Positions 45,997-54,518 of a DNA stretch of 64,000 nt are shown piece by piece. The notes beneath the pieces were generated by a model. It worked only from the letters and a program-made list of their open reading frames with translations. It was not told the origin of the DNA and searched no databases. The DNA comes from Phycisphaerales bacterium (GTDB lineage: Bacteria > Planctomycetota > Phycisphaerae > UBA1845 > UTPLA1), in the NCBI GenBank assembly GCA_022360095.1, contig JAKSDK010000138.1, positions 248,001 to 312,000 of the forward strand, given 5' to 3'. The number at the start of each line of letters is the position of its first letter. The stretch's first letter is position 1. The translations under genes and the position numbers were made by a program.

Positions 45997-46214
45997 GAGG
46001 CCGCTCCTTCTTAACTGCTTGTAGCTTCGGGTGTAATGTCGATTTCATCGTCGATACGAGGCGAGCATGATACGGTCAGGACCCCACGCTGGCAAGGCGT
46101 ATCCGGATTTCATTTAGAAACCCACCGGGTATCGATCCCGGAGAGAATGAAGGAGCGCAAAACGATCCACGGCAAGGCCGTCACGGGGATGACGTTGGGC
46201 GAATGAATGCGGAT
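45997..46214 (-). promoter_or_regulatory. metK leader with inverted repeats
   Basis: The 218 bases before metK carry two inverted repeats. CCGGG/CCCGG (46125-46129 and 46137-46141, seven-base loop) may help terminate the upstream ARPP-1-like gene, since TTTCT follows on the minus strand. GATACG/CGTATC (46069-46074 and 46098-46103, 23-base spacer) lies closer to metK. I do not recognise any known SAM riboswitch consensus in it. Confidence 0.35.
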
Positions 46215-47345
46215 TTAAGGCGACTCGTCGATCTGCTGCCGATTGATAAAAGCGTGACCGCCTGAGGTGGCCCGACTCGTTCGGCCCTTGTACTTCTTGT
46301 TGAGATAGTTCCGGTGAATCCAACCCGAGTGCTTTCGATCAACCATCTCAAAAAGAATATGGTCGTCTGACTCCTTCGTAATGCTGGTGACTCGATCAGA
46401 AATTTCTTCCTCGGCAGCCTTGCCGCGATCGGCGTCATCCAGAAAAGATCGGACGACTTCAAGCTTTGGTGACGTCACACTTTCGCCGTTCGATTCCGCA
46501 ACGGCCTCCACTGCACAGGATTCAAGCAGTTTCGGCCAAAGCTTCTCAAAAAGACGATTGGACGAATAGACGTCTGCGCAATTCAGTTTCCCGTTAATGG
46601 AGGCAACATAGCCGACAACATCATCGTGATCGTCAATGATCGTGGTCAAGGTTCCCATATGGTCGGCCACCGAATCCTTGACGGCCTTGTTTTCCATCGT
46701 CAGTTCAAGACTGGTCGGCGAATCACCATCCGTCACCTTTCGACCGATCTTTTTCGCAAGTGCAGCCTGATTGTCTGCAACTTCCCGCCAGACATCACTT
46801 TGGTTCTTGCGCTTCTTGACCGCAAGCTTCATACGGTTCCCGGGAACGCAATACTGACTGCTTTTGAATTTCGATGCGTCTTCACGCCCGCGACCATTCC
46901 AGCGTCCCTGTTCGACGCAAAAGGATTTGAGAGGAACCTTCCCCGATTTGGCCGAAACAAGCAGATCCGTGACGACGACGCGATCCTGTTTGCCGCCCCG
47001 AACGATGTCGCCGGCCTGAACGTACACGACGTCCTCCGAAACGTTTTCGACGGCCAACTCCTGCACATTGCCGGTCTCATGAACGACAATCTTCTTTTGC
47101 TTGAGTGCCTCCTGAAGTGTGAGATATTTCTGGTCCTTCACCTTGTCTTCACCGTGCACCAAGTAAACGGCGAGGTTGGCGTGGACATAGGGGCCCGATA
47201 GACCGAGTGCCGCCGAGGCGAGGGGGCTCGAGGCAGTCGAGGGCGTCGATGCCTTAGCCGGTGCCCGAGGGGCACTTTTCTTGTGATCGTTGCAGCCACC
47301 GAGTAAACATAAACCTAGGGAGATGCAGAAGAAATGCGATTTCAT
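46215..47345 (-). CDS. ARPP-1 (DUF6569)-family lipoprotein
   Basis: A 376-residue lipoprotein: signal peptide MKSHFFCISLGLCLLGGC with lipobox LGGC, then a Ser/Ala/Pro-rich linker. The conserved domain reads LSGPYVHANLAVYLVHG, LTLQEALKQKKIVVHETGNVQELAVEN, VVYVQAGDIVRGGKQDRVVVTDLLV, PLKSFCVEQGRWNGRG, and TMENKAVKDSVADHMGTL, characteristic of the ARPP-1 group. The ending adds an acidic helical segment with WIHRNYLNKKYKG. The start has AGGAGG upstream. The molecular function is unknown; the domain is associated with ADP-ribose metabolism systems by genome context in other bacteria. It precedes metK. Confidence 0.85.
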   Translation of the reverse strand: MKSHFFCISLGLCLLGGCNDHKKSAPRAPAKASTPSTASSPLASAALGLSGPYVHANLAVYLVHGEDKVKDQKYLTLQEALKQKKIVVHETGNVQELAVENVSEDVVYVQAGDIVRGGKQDRVVVTDLLVSAKSGKVPLKSFCVEQGRWNGRGREDASKFKSSQYCVPGNRMKLAVKKRKNQSDVWREVADNQAALAKKIGRKVTDGDSPTSLELTMENKAVKDSVADHMGTLTTIIDDHDDVVGYVASINGKLNCADVYSSNRLFEKLWPKLLESCAVEAVAESNGESVTSPKLEVVRSFLDDADRGKAAEEEISDRVTSITKESDDHILFEMVDRKHSGWIHRNYLNKKYKGRTSRATSGGHAFINRQQIDESP

Positions 47346-47641
47346 CGGGATGCCTCCTGACTTTGTTCGTCCACATTGTGTCGTTTGGCGTTCCGGGGCC
47401 TTCGTTTTAGACGCCCGACCAGCCGGGAAGTTCCCATTCCACCTCTTATTTTACATTCAAGTCCTTTCTCCGATGCATCGTTCCGTCCACCAACGTCCTC
47501 ATCGTTCAGCGGAAACCCGTCCGTACTCGATCGCCGCTCGCCCAATCGGGACTGCCGAGCCGATGGTTTGCCGCTATGATGGAGTGATTAGGATGGACCT
47601 TGGAGCCCTTTCGATAGGGCTCGACCTTGAAAGGAGTCAAC

Positions 47642-48070
47642 ATGAAACGGCTTACCGCCTTTGCTCTTGTCATCGTCTTCTCACTTCCAATCGCCGGTTG
47701 CGACCTGCTGACAACCGTGTTGCCGACGACCGTGGTGGTCCGGCTGGTCAATAACGGAACTTTGCCCGTCGAAGTCGAGGTCTATACGAGTGACAATCAA
47801 GATATCACGGAAACTCTCCTGAAGACGCTCGGTACGAAGCAGGAAATCACGGTCGCGGCGGGCCAGACCATGACCCTGACCGAGGACTGTGATGATCTTC
47901 AAGCCATCGTCTGCGAGGCTAAATTACAGGCCGTGGTCATTGTGCCGGATGACGAGACGAACGTGCTGCGTGACGAAACCGATTTCGAATGCGGAAACAC
48001 GATCACGTTCACATTCGCGCATTCGATAATTCTAGTGGATTTCAATATCACGACGAACGTTGCGAACTAA
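47642..48070 (+). CDS. Small lipoprotein, function unknown
   Basis: A 142-residue lipoprotein starting at ATG 47642 with AAAGGAG six to eight bases upstream. The signal peptide ends LPIAGC, a good lipobox. The mature part is a beta-rich domain (VVVRLVNNGTLPVEVEVYTSDN, VAAGQTMTLTEDC) with pairs of Cys. It is a planctomycete-type small envelope lipoprotein with no recognised domain. A weak promoter (CTGCCG-17-TATGAT) is seen upstream near 47550-47580. It is convergent with the propeller gene. Confidence 0.78.
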   Translation: MKRLTAFALVIVFSLPIAGCDLLTTVLPTTVVVRLVNNGTLPVEVEVYTSDNQDITETLLKTLGTKQEITVAAGQTMTLTEDCDDLQAIVCEAKLQAVVIVPDDETNVLRDETDFECGNTITFTFAHSIILVDFNITTNVAN

Positions 48071-48107
48071 TCGGTCACCCTTTCGCAAACCGTATAGTGG
48101 ATTTCGA

Positions 48108-50387
48108 TCAAGGCACAAGTATGCTTGCAAGTTCGGACACGTCGGAAATGTCCACGGACCCGTCCTGGTTAATGTCTGCCTGACACGTATATGAACTAAG
48201 CAGGGCGAAGTCGACGAAGGGCTGAATGTCCAGACCGTTGACAAGGCCGTCGCAATTCATGTCCGCCAACGCAATCCCCGGACACCCCGGAAACTCACAT
48301 TCATCCGGCACTGCGTTTGTGTTGCAGTCCAGGCTGCCGCCCGGTATGAACGCCAAACTCGAGTTGCCAATCAACCCCACCGCCCCGACCACCATGCCTG
48401 CACCCGTCACCCGGTCGATCGTGAGCAAGTCGGATCCAGTTATCCCATGTAGTGTGTCCGTATCGGAATCGAACGCCAGACCCGAGACAAAATCAAATCC
48501 CAACGCCCCGACCGATGTGGCGGCGCCGGTGCCCGGGTCGATGGTGAGCAATTCATCCGTAATGATGTCCGTTCCGTAAAGTGTGTTCGTATTGGGATCG
48601 AACGCCAGGCCCGCGACAAAATCAAACCCTAAGGCCCCGACCGCCGTGGCGGCGCCGGTGCCCGGATCGATGGTGAGCAATTGGTCTGTAAGTGTCTCTG
48701 TTGCATACAACGTGCTCGTATTGGGATCGAAGGCCAATCCGCGGATGCGAGAAAATCCCAATGACCCGACGCCCGTCGCCGCTCCCGTCGCCGGGTCGAT
48801 GGTAAACAAATGGTCGGAGCTGCTGGCCATTCCGACAACGCCGTACAACTTGTTCTCACCTGGATCAAACGCTAAGCCGCCAACGCTGGCAGATCCCACG
48901 CCTCCGACCACCGTCCCCACCCCATTGGTTGGGTCAATGGTGACCAAATGACTAAGTGGCCCTTCCAACGTAACTCCAAAAAGGGTGTTCGTATTGGAAT
49001 CGAACGCCAAACCCGTGACTCTCTTAAACTGCCGCGCACCGACCACGGCGGCTGCGCCGGTTGTCGTGTCAATAGTGAGCAATTGGTTGAATGAATCCGC
49101 TCCGTACAGCGTGTTCGTATTGGGATCGAACGCCAGCCCCCCGACCGTCGAAGACCCCAAGGCCCCGACGGCCGTTGTCGCCCCCGTCGACGGGTCGATC
49201 GTGACCAATTGGTCGCCTTGCGTTCCGTACAACGTGTTCGTATTGGGATCGAACGCCAAGTCATCCACTCCAAAGCCTACCGGTCCAACCGCGGTCGCCG
49301 TCCCCGTCGACGGGTCGACCGTGAGCAATTGCCCTCCTCCCCCGACTCCGTACAGCGTGTTCGTATTGGGATCGAACGCCAAGCCATCGACGTCAGAAAG
49401 CCCCAACGCCCCGACCCCCGTGGCCACGCCCGTCACCGGGTCGATGGTAAACAACGCGTCGGCCAAAAGGTCCGTTGCATACAGCGTGTCCGTATTGGGA
49501 TCGAACGCCAAACTGCGGGCAAAAAACCCCAAAGCCCCGACTGTCGTGGCCGTCGCCGTCACCGGGTCAATGGTGAGGAATCCAGGGATGAATGTATCGG
49601 CTCCGTACAGCGTATTCGTATTGGGATCGAACGTCAGACCCTTGGTATGTAATACAGCGTCCAGCATGCCAATCTCCGTGGCCACCCCCGTCGTCGGGTC
49701 GATGGCGAGCAATGCGTCGGCGAAACCCGTTCCGTATAACGTGTTCGTCGTGGGATCGAACGCCAAACCATCGACATTGGGAATCCCCAATCCCATGATC
49801 GCCGTCGCCGCCCCCGTGGCCTGGTCAATGGTGAGCAATTGGTTGGTGAATGAATCGATTCCGTACAGCGTGTTCGTATTAGGATCGAACGCCAAGGCTT
49901 CGACCCTTAAGAACAGGAACCCCAACGTCCCAACCGCCGTTGCCGACCCCGTTACCGTGTCAATGGTGACCAATTGGTCGGTGAATGTATCGACTCCGTA
50001 TAGCGTGTTCGTCGTGGAATCAAACGCCAGGCCCTGAACGGCATCAAACCCCAAAAACCCAACAGACGTGGCCGTGCCGGTCGCCGGGTCGATGGTGACC
50101 AATTGGTCGGCGAATGTATCCGTTCCGTAGACTGTGTTCGTATTGGGATCAAACGCCAGACCCTCGACGGAACGAAACCCCAGGAAGCTCGAGCCCGACA
50201 CTGGAACCGCCGTGCCGACCGTCGGGTTTATTCTCAAATAGAATGGATCGATCGTGCCCACCAGACTGGAAACGTCGATGGCATCATCGACGCCGTTGTT
50301 ATTGCAATCGGCCGCAGATGCCGCTCTTAAGGACTGGACGAGGATGACCAGAACGACAACAGCGGGAAAAGGTGTGCGAGTGGACAT
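48108..50387 (-). CDS. Secreted protein with 14 beta-propeller repeats and dockerin-like tail
   Basis: A 759-residue secreted protein from ATG 50387, with GGAGGAAG upstream and a signal peptide ending AASA. An opening DCNNNGVDDAID block precedes 14 tandem units of about 42 residues with consensus GLAFDPNTNTLYGxDxxxDQLLTIDP and TGAATAVGALGF. The number is compatible with two seven-bladed propellers or one larger toroid. The tail has DCNTNAVPDECE and MNCDGLVNGLDIQPFV plus INQDGSVDISDVSEL, two Ca-binding dockerin-like or EF-hand-like loops typical of planctomycete secreted proteins. Substrate unknown. Confidence 0.87.
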   Translation of the reverse strand: MSTRTPFPAVVVLVILVQSLRAASAADCNNNGVDDAIDVSSLVGTIDPFYLRINPTVGTAVPVSGSSFLGFRSVEGLAFDPNTNTVYGTDTFADQLVTIDPATGTATSVGFLGFDAVQGLAFDSTTNTLYGVDTFTDQLVTIDTVTGSATAVGTLGFLFLRVEALAFDPNTNTLYGIDSFTNQLLTIDQATGAATAIMGLGIPNVDGLAFDPTTNTLYGTGFADALLAIDPTTGVATEIGMLDAVLHTKGLTFDPNTNTLYGADTFIPGFLTIDPVTATATTVGALGFFARSLAFDPNTDTLYATDLLADALFTIDPVTGVATGVGALGLSDVDGLAFDPNTNTLYGVGGGGQLLTVDPSTGTATAVGPVGFGVDDLAFDPNTNTLYGTQGDQLVTIDPSTGATTAVGALGSSTVGGLAFDPNTNTLYGADSFNQLLTIDTTTGAAAVVGARQFKRVTGLAFDSNTNTLFGVTLEGPLSHLVTIDPTNGVGTVVGGVGSASVGGLAFDPGENKLYGVVGMASSSDHLFTIDPATGAATGVGSLGFSRIRGLAFDPNTSTLYATETLTDQLLTIDPGTGAATAVGALGFDFVAGLAFDPNTNTLYGTDIITDELLTIDPGTGAATSVGALGFDFVSGLAFDSDTDTLHGITGSDLLTIDRVTGAGMVVGAVGLIGNSSLAFIPGGSLDCNTNAVPDECEFPGCPGIALADMNCDGLVNGLDIQPFVDFALLSSYTCQADINQDGSVDISDVSELASILVP
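48366..50162 (-). repeat. 14 tandem ~125-130 bp coding repeats (propeller blades)
   Basis: Each unit encodes one propeller repeat, and the DNA itself is repetitive: TCGTATTGGGATCGAACGCC recurs nearly unchanged in most units. Units differ mainly in the variable strand before the next blade. The high DNA identity points to recent duplication, unequal crossover or gene conversion. Confidence 0.85.
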
Positions 50388-50957
50388 GAAACTTCCTCCA
50401 TCAAATTTGCGCGGAGCATCCCCGATGGTTGCCCCAACAATCAAACAACCTGTTAAATTCAACCTGTAAAATTAAAGGTCAGCACTCAGCGGTAGGATTT
50501 CTGAGCGCGCAATTCCCATAGGCGCCGGTGGAAGTGGAGAGCAGCGCAAAGAGCGAGACCCACAACGCACGATGGGCTCCCTTGGAGCACTAATCCACCG
50601 GCGCGAGTAACCACGTAAACACAGGGCATTCACGCTTTGAGGAGTTTTCGGGCGGAAAGGGGTGAGAAAACGGAATGACAGGTCACTCAGCGACCTGCAA
50701 ATGAAGATACTGGAATAATAGCTGCGTAATGTATGATAATGCTCTCACATCCTCTCAGAACCATACTCCTGACCATAATATCCACTACAGTATATCTCAA
50801 AGTTAGGCGTTTGGCAAGCAACAACGCCTTTTTTTTCGGTCCGCCAATTTGCGAGCGCGCGAATCAGTCCGCAACGACGCTCCAGGTCTTAACCGGATTG
50901 ATCAGCAGGACGATATCACTTCGTTGAAGTTGTCATACGGATTTAGGGAGTGGGAGC
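50388..50957. other. Intergenic region with a possible structured element
   Basis: A 570-base gap between divergent genes. A perfect 10-base inverted repeat, GCGCCGGTGG and CCACCGGCGC, near 50521-50530 and 50597-50606, encloses a GTGG/CCAC helix and a GCTCC/GGAGC hairpin, a three-way-junction layout. A further hairpin CAGGTC/GACCTG lies at 50679-50697. No tRNA, SRP, tmRNA or RNase P consensus was recognised. The remaining sequence is AT-rich towards 50700-50830. Confidence 0.4.
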
Positions 50958-51512
50958 ATGTTCTGCTGGAAATGCGGAGACGACAATCCCGGCGACTACA
51001 ACTATTGCGGCCATTGCGGATCACCTGCACGACGATCAGCGAATAAGACGGTCTTCACAACAACAGCAGCCTCTTCCAAAAACCCGACTCCAGTTCCTCC
51101 ACCCACCCACCCAGGGCTTCGAACGTTGGTCGATAAATTGCTTTCGAAAAGCAGATCGGCGGGATTCACTGAATCATTCCATTCAAAGCACCATTTCACT
51201 TGCGTCAACGAAAACGGCGGGCAGCGAATCGACTATCAGGACGGTTCCGGCAAAACCCACATGTATCGCTCGGTCGATGAGATGCCGACCAAGGTGCGTG
51301 AGTTGTATGAACGCATGTTCAAGCCGCTTCAGCACCGATCCGAGTCGGCCGCCGCAACCTTCGTGAACGATAGCAAAATCTCTATTTTGAAAATGCCGAA
51401 GCGAAAGGCAAAAATGTCGGCCCTCCAGCCGGATCGGCGCAACCGCTCGACTCAGCACGTGCTCACTCTTGTCGGCATCGTGCTATTCGTTCTTTATTGT
51501 CTGATGGATTAG
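50958..51512 (+). CDS. Zinc-ribbon membrane protein
   Basis: A 184-residue protein. An N-terminal zinc ribbon (CWKCGDDNPGDYNYCGHCG, residues 3-21) is followed by a Ser/Pro-rich linker, then a globular part with HHFTCVNENGGQRIDYQDG. A C-terminal membrane helix VLTLVGIVLFVLYCLM ends it. The start has AGGGAGTGGGAGC upstream. Function unknown; the double-CxxC ribbon and tail anchor suggest a small regulatory or adaptor protein. A hairpin follows the stop. Confidence 0.78.
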   Translation: MFCWKCGDDNPGDYNYCGHCGSPARRSANKTVFTTTAASSKNPTPVPPPTHPGLRTLVDKLLSKSRSAGFTESFHSKHHFTCVNENGGQRIDYQDGSGKTHMYRSVDEMPTKVRELYERMFKPLQHRSESAAATFVNDSKISILKMPKRKAKMSALQPDRRNRSTQHVLTLVGIVLFVLYCLMD

Positions 51513-51530
51513 AGCAAGACTAAAGATGAC

Positions 51531-51562
51531 GGTGCCCCATCCGACATTCCGGATGAGGCACC
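51531..51562. terminator. Hairpin in the convergent gap, probable bidirectional terminator
   Basis: GGTGCC and CATCCG pair with CGGATG and GGCACC, giving a 12-base-pair stem with one mismatch and a six-base loop. It lies between the stops of convergent genes (51512 and 51588). No strong U-tract follows on either side, so terminator activity is likely but not certain. Confidence 0.5.
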
Positions 51563-51587
51563 GACGACGCGTGCGGATTCAACGCTT

Positions 51588-52205
51588 CTATTTCTTCTGT
51601 CGCCGGGTCGTCCCCTTCATCTTCATCTTCTGACCGCCCCGATGCTCGGACCAGGTCCACTCCAGCGTATCGTCGTCGACAAAATGGAACTTGCCCTTGC
51701 CGTGCATGCTGCCCTCAGGACCTCTGCTTTTGGCCTTGACGACAAACGACTTGCCGCCGTCTTCCGTGGACCACCAGCCTTCGCCTGCTTCACCCATGTC
51801 GCTGAAGTACCAGGCGTGATACTTCTTCGACCTTGGGTCCCACGTGACATATTGAACAAAGTGGGCATGTTCGCCGCTGGGAAGTTGGTGCCAGCCCGTT
51901 CCCTTCAGATAGATGCCGTTAAGGTCCCATTCGTAAGTCTCCCCGCCGATGAAGCTGGTGGCGATCTCCGGCATCATCTGGTCCTTCGGCATTTTCGCCA
52001 TCATCTTTTCCATCATCGCCTTCATTTCGGCCGGCGACGGCTCGACCATCTCCGCGGTGCCGACCCAGTTGCCCACCAACGGTTCCAGCTTGGCCAACTG
52101 CGGGTGTGGCTTCGGCTTTTGCGGCATCCCCATGTCCATGTGCGGCTGCTCACAGCCGGCCGACAGGAAAGCAATCAAAAGTGTGCTGTAAACTGCTCGC
52201 TTCAT
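51588..52205 (-). CDS. DUF1579-family lipoprotein
   Basis: A 205-residue lipoprotein from ATG 52205, with AAGGGAGA upstream and a lipobox LSAGC. The mature domain shows LAKLEPLVGNWVGTAEM, FIGGETYEWDLNGIYLKGTGWH, YVTWDPRSKKYHAWYFSDMG, GEGWWSTEDGGKSFVVKA and DTLEWTWSEH, the lipocalin-like DUF1579 fold. Function unknown. A run of Met-rich helices (MKAMMEKMMAKMPKDQMMPE) is inserted after strand one, an uncommon feature. A preceding Met-rich HMDMGMP suggests possible metal (copper) contacts, which is speculative. Confidence 0.85.
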   Translation of the reverse strand: MKRAVYSTLLIAFLSAGCEQPHMDMGMPQKPKPHPQLAKLEPLVGNWVGTAEMVEPSPAEMKAMMEKMMAKMPKDQMMPEIATSFIGGETYEWDLNGIYLKGTGWHQLPSGEHAHFVQYVTWDPRSKKYHAWYFSDMGEAGEGWWSTEDGGKSFVVKAKSRGPEGSMHGKGKFHFVDDDTLEWTWSEHRGGQKMKMKGTTRRQKK

Positions 52206-52424
52206 CGTTGAATCTCCCTTTGTCACAGGTGGAACCGGAACCGACATCCATATCGACCGGGACGGGCGCTCGGATAGACTCATCCGGATCTGAGAGTCCT
52301 TTCTCAGACAATTTCTTCGGCGTCAAAGGCGTGATGAGTTTAAAGTGCCTGGCGAACAGGCGCAGAATGGTGCGGGAAACACGCTGCGAACGTACTGATT
52401 CGTCCAATTTTCAGCAAAAACCGG

Positions 52425-52856
52425 CTATCGCCTCGTCATGGTGAAGGCGAAGGTGAGACTGGTCGACTCACCGCCGATCGTCCCCGTCAGTGTGCCGAAT
52501 CCGTTGATCACAGAGTCGTTCAGAAACTCGCCGCGAAGGGTAATCAGGCGTTCTGTCGTCCCATCTCGTGTGATCTCCCGGGCACTCCACGGAATGGTGA
52601 CGACGCCGTCATCGTCCATGCTCGCCGGAAACGCCTGCAATAGCTGCGTCGGTAAGACGCAATTGGTCAACTCGTTCGTCACGAGGCTGTCTTCAATGAA
52701 AAGACAGTCGGCACGGCCGGACAGCTCGGTTTCAAGAAACCAGGCGCCGTCGACCGGATCGGCCAGGAATGCCACGAATAAACCTGTCGCGAGTCCACAA
52801 CTCGATCCCAGGCAAACACACGATAGGAGCATCAGCAGGCATAAAATACGGCGCAT
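52425..52856 (-). CDS. Small lipoprotein, function unknown
   Basis: A 143-residue protein with AAAGGAGG upstream of ATG 52856 and a signal peptide ending CLGSSC (lipobox-like LGSSC). The mature part is beta-rich (TLRGEFLNDSVINGFGTLTGTIGG) and resembles lipocalin-like or other small barrels, with no recognised family. It precedes the DUF1579 gene by 219 bases on the same strand. Nothing else assigns a role. Confidence 0.75.
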   Translation of the reverse strand: MRRILCLLMLLSCVCLGSSCGLATGLFVAFLADPVDGAWFLETELSGRADCLFIEDSLVTNELTNCVLPTQLLQAFPASMDDDGVVTIPWSAREITRDGTTERLITLRGEFLNDSVINGFGTLTGTIGGESTSLTFAFTMTRR

Positions 52857-53017
52857 GGTAGGGTCCCCTCCTTTTCCTACGTTTCAAGTGTGCGCACTTA
52901 TCGGTGCTATTTTAGTGGATTTGCCGCGTTGGCAGCAATGATTTGGACAAGACAAACGTCTCAAACGGTGTTCGCGCTGATGAATTGGCTGCTTATGGGA
53001 CGATGAAGGCCTCGCCA

Positions 53018-54295
53018 TCAGCCATCTTCATCACCGCGTCCTTCCTGCAATCCCTGCTTGCAAGTCTCGCGCAGAATCATCGTCGCGTAGCAACCTGCCG
53101 GAAGTGTGAAAGCGAGTTCGATGAAGGGTCCGAGGGCATCCGCGCCAAGACTCACATCGAGTTCGTCAGGACGGAATCGCAAAGGCCGTCTCGATCCATG
53201 GAGTTTCATCCGTTTGAGCTTGTGGAATTCCTCGAGCTGAATGCCTTCTGACTCGAGGATTGCTTGTTCAAGTTGTTCGGGCTCCCCCTGAGGCCGGGTC
53301 ATCTTATGACCGAAAATCGGGCCGGTCGGCGAGATTTCGAACGCAGCCGCTCGCCGGGATTCGACGCTTTCGTCTTCAACCAGGAAAACGCCCCCATGGT
53401 CGTGTTTGTAAGCCAGGTCCCCGGTTCGGACCAAATCCAGCGACTGAATACGTTTGGCAAGCACTTGGTTGAACAAGTACGACTGGTAGGCGTTGATGAA
53501 GAACTTCTTGAGGCGTGCATCGATCGCATGAAAAGCACGTCGATGGTTGCCTTTGGTTCGCTCCATCACCCTGCCGACGCGAGCATGATCGCGAAAGAGA
53601 TAGGGCCAAGCCTTCGCGGCGGCCGCGAACTCCCGTTCATCGTATAGCCGCCGGGCCTTGAGCACGTCGCCCGTGTCATGCGGGCCGGGACGACCCAGCA
53701 TCAAATCGACCACGGTCATCACATCGCCGCCCAGCGCGGCCTTGCCGAGTTGCCACGTGTCACCGCGCGTGCCGAAGCGCTGTTGACCGAAGTAATTCGG
53801 TACGCCTCGTTTCACGAGTGTTTCGCAGACGGATCGAATGTCGTCAAGGCGCCCCGGATCCGTGTCCCGGAGTTTAATGTGAAAACGGTTACCTCGAAGG
53901 TGCCCGATCTTGAGCTTGTTCTTGTGACGGCTGACGGACAGAATGCGAATCCTCGGTATTTGTAGATTTTCGATGCGACCCGGGTCGATATGTTCGACGC
54001 TCAGCGTTTGCACGGCGACCGCCCGGGCGTCTTTCAGTCCTGCAAGACCGATCGCTTTTGCAGGGACGCCTAATTTGCGGGCGATGTCGCTCACGGCCCG
54101 CATCGTCGCCAGCCCTTTTTTCTCAATCATGAAAAAACAGTGATCCCCCTCTCCGCAGGGTTCGTATGCCGGGACTTCCTCGACGCGGAAGTCTTCGTAG
54201 TCACGTTTGATGACCGCCGGAACGGGAGGGGCATCTGCAGTGAGATAGGGAAGCTGAGTCATGTCGAAGGCCTGTGTGGTCGTCATTGCCTGCAT
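53018..54295 (-). CDS. truD: tRNA pseudouridine(13) synthase TruD
   Basis: A 425-residue enzyme that makes pseudouridine 13 in tRNA. The catalytic motif GLAGLKDARAV holds D89. Other TruD blocks are HKNKLKIGHLRGNRFHIKLRD, RGVPNYFGQQRFG, and the C-terminal EFHKLKRMKLHGSRRPLRF. The insertion domain between them is TruD-specific. The first ATG (54295) is kept; in-frame ATGs follow at codons 4 and 12, and none has a clear ribosome binding site. It stands alone between the lipoprotein gene and rnc, which is divergent from it. Confidence 0.94.
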   Translation of the reverse strand: MQAMTTTQAFDMTQLPYLTADAPPVPAVIKRDYEDFRVEEVPAYEPCGEGDHCFFMIEKKGLATMRAVSDIARKLGVPAKAIGLAGLKDARAVAVQTLSVEHIDPGRIENLQIPRIRILSVSRHKNKLKIGHLRGNRFHIKLRDTDPGRLDDIRSVCETLVKRGVPNYFGQQRFGTRGDTWQLGKAALGGDVMTVVDLMLGRPGPHDTGDVLKARRLYDEREFAAAAKAWPYLFRDHARVGRVMERTKGNHRRAFHAIDARLKKFFINAYQSYLFNQVLAKRIQSLDLVRTGDLAYKHDHGGVFLVEDESVESRRAAAFEISPTGPIFGHKMTRPQGEPEQLEQAILESEGIQLEEFHKLKRMKLHGSRRPLRFRPDELDVSLGADALGPFIELAFTLPAGCYATMILRETCKQGLQEGRGDEDG

Positions 54296-54518
54296 AAGAA
54301 CACTCGTTTGGATACTTTCACGCTATTTAAGTCACGAGAAGTAAGTGGAGTTGACATCAAAGGCATCCGATAGTATAGTTAAAATTACAGAAGGGTGTTT
54401 TCGGCCTTTCTTTAGGTCAGCCCTTCGACGGGCTCATGCCGAAACTCGCTTGTCCCCTCTCCCAAAGCGGCTTTCGCCATCGGCCTGAATCTTGAACAAA
54501 AAGAACAGGTCTGATTCT

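Noticed and set aside
45997-46214. Known SAM or SAH riboswitch in the metK leader
   Set aside because: None of the consensus cores I know for SAM-I, SAM-II or SAH elements is present.
48366-50162. CRISPR-like array suggested by regularly spaced identical DNA
   Set aside because: The repeats are in frame, code for propeller blades, and the 'spacers' are as conserved in protein pattern as the repeats.
50521-50606. tRNA-Sec or another long-variable-arm tRNA
   Set aside because: No TCA anticodon arm in the right place, no T-loop GTTCRA motif and no CCA-type end.
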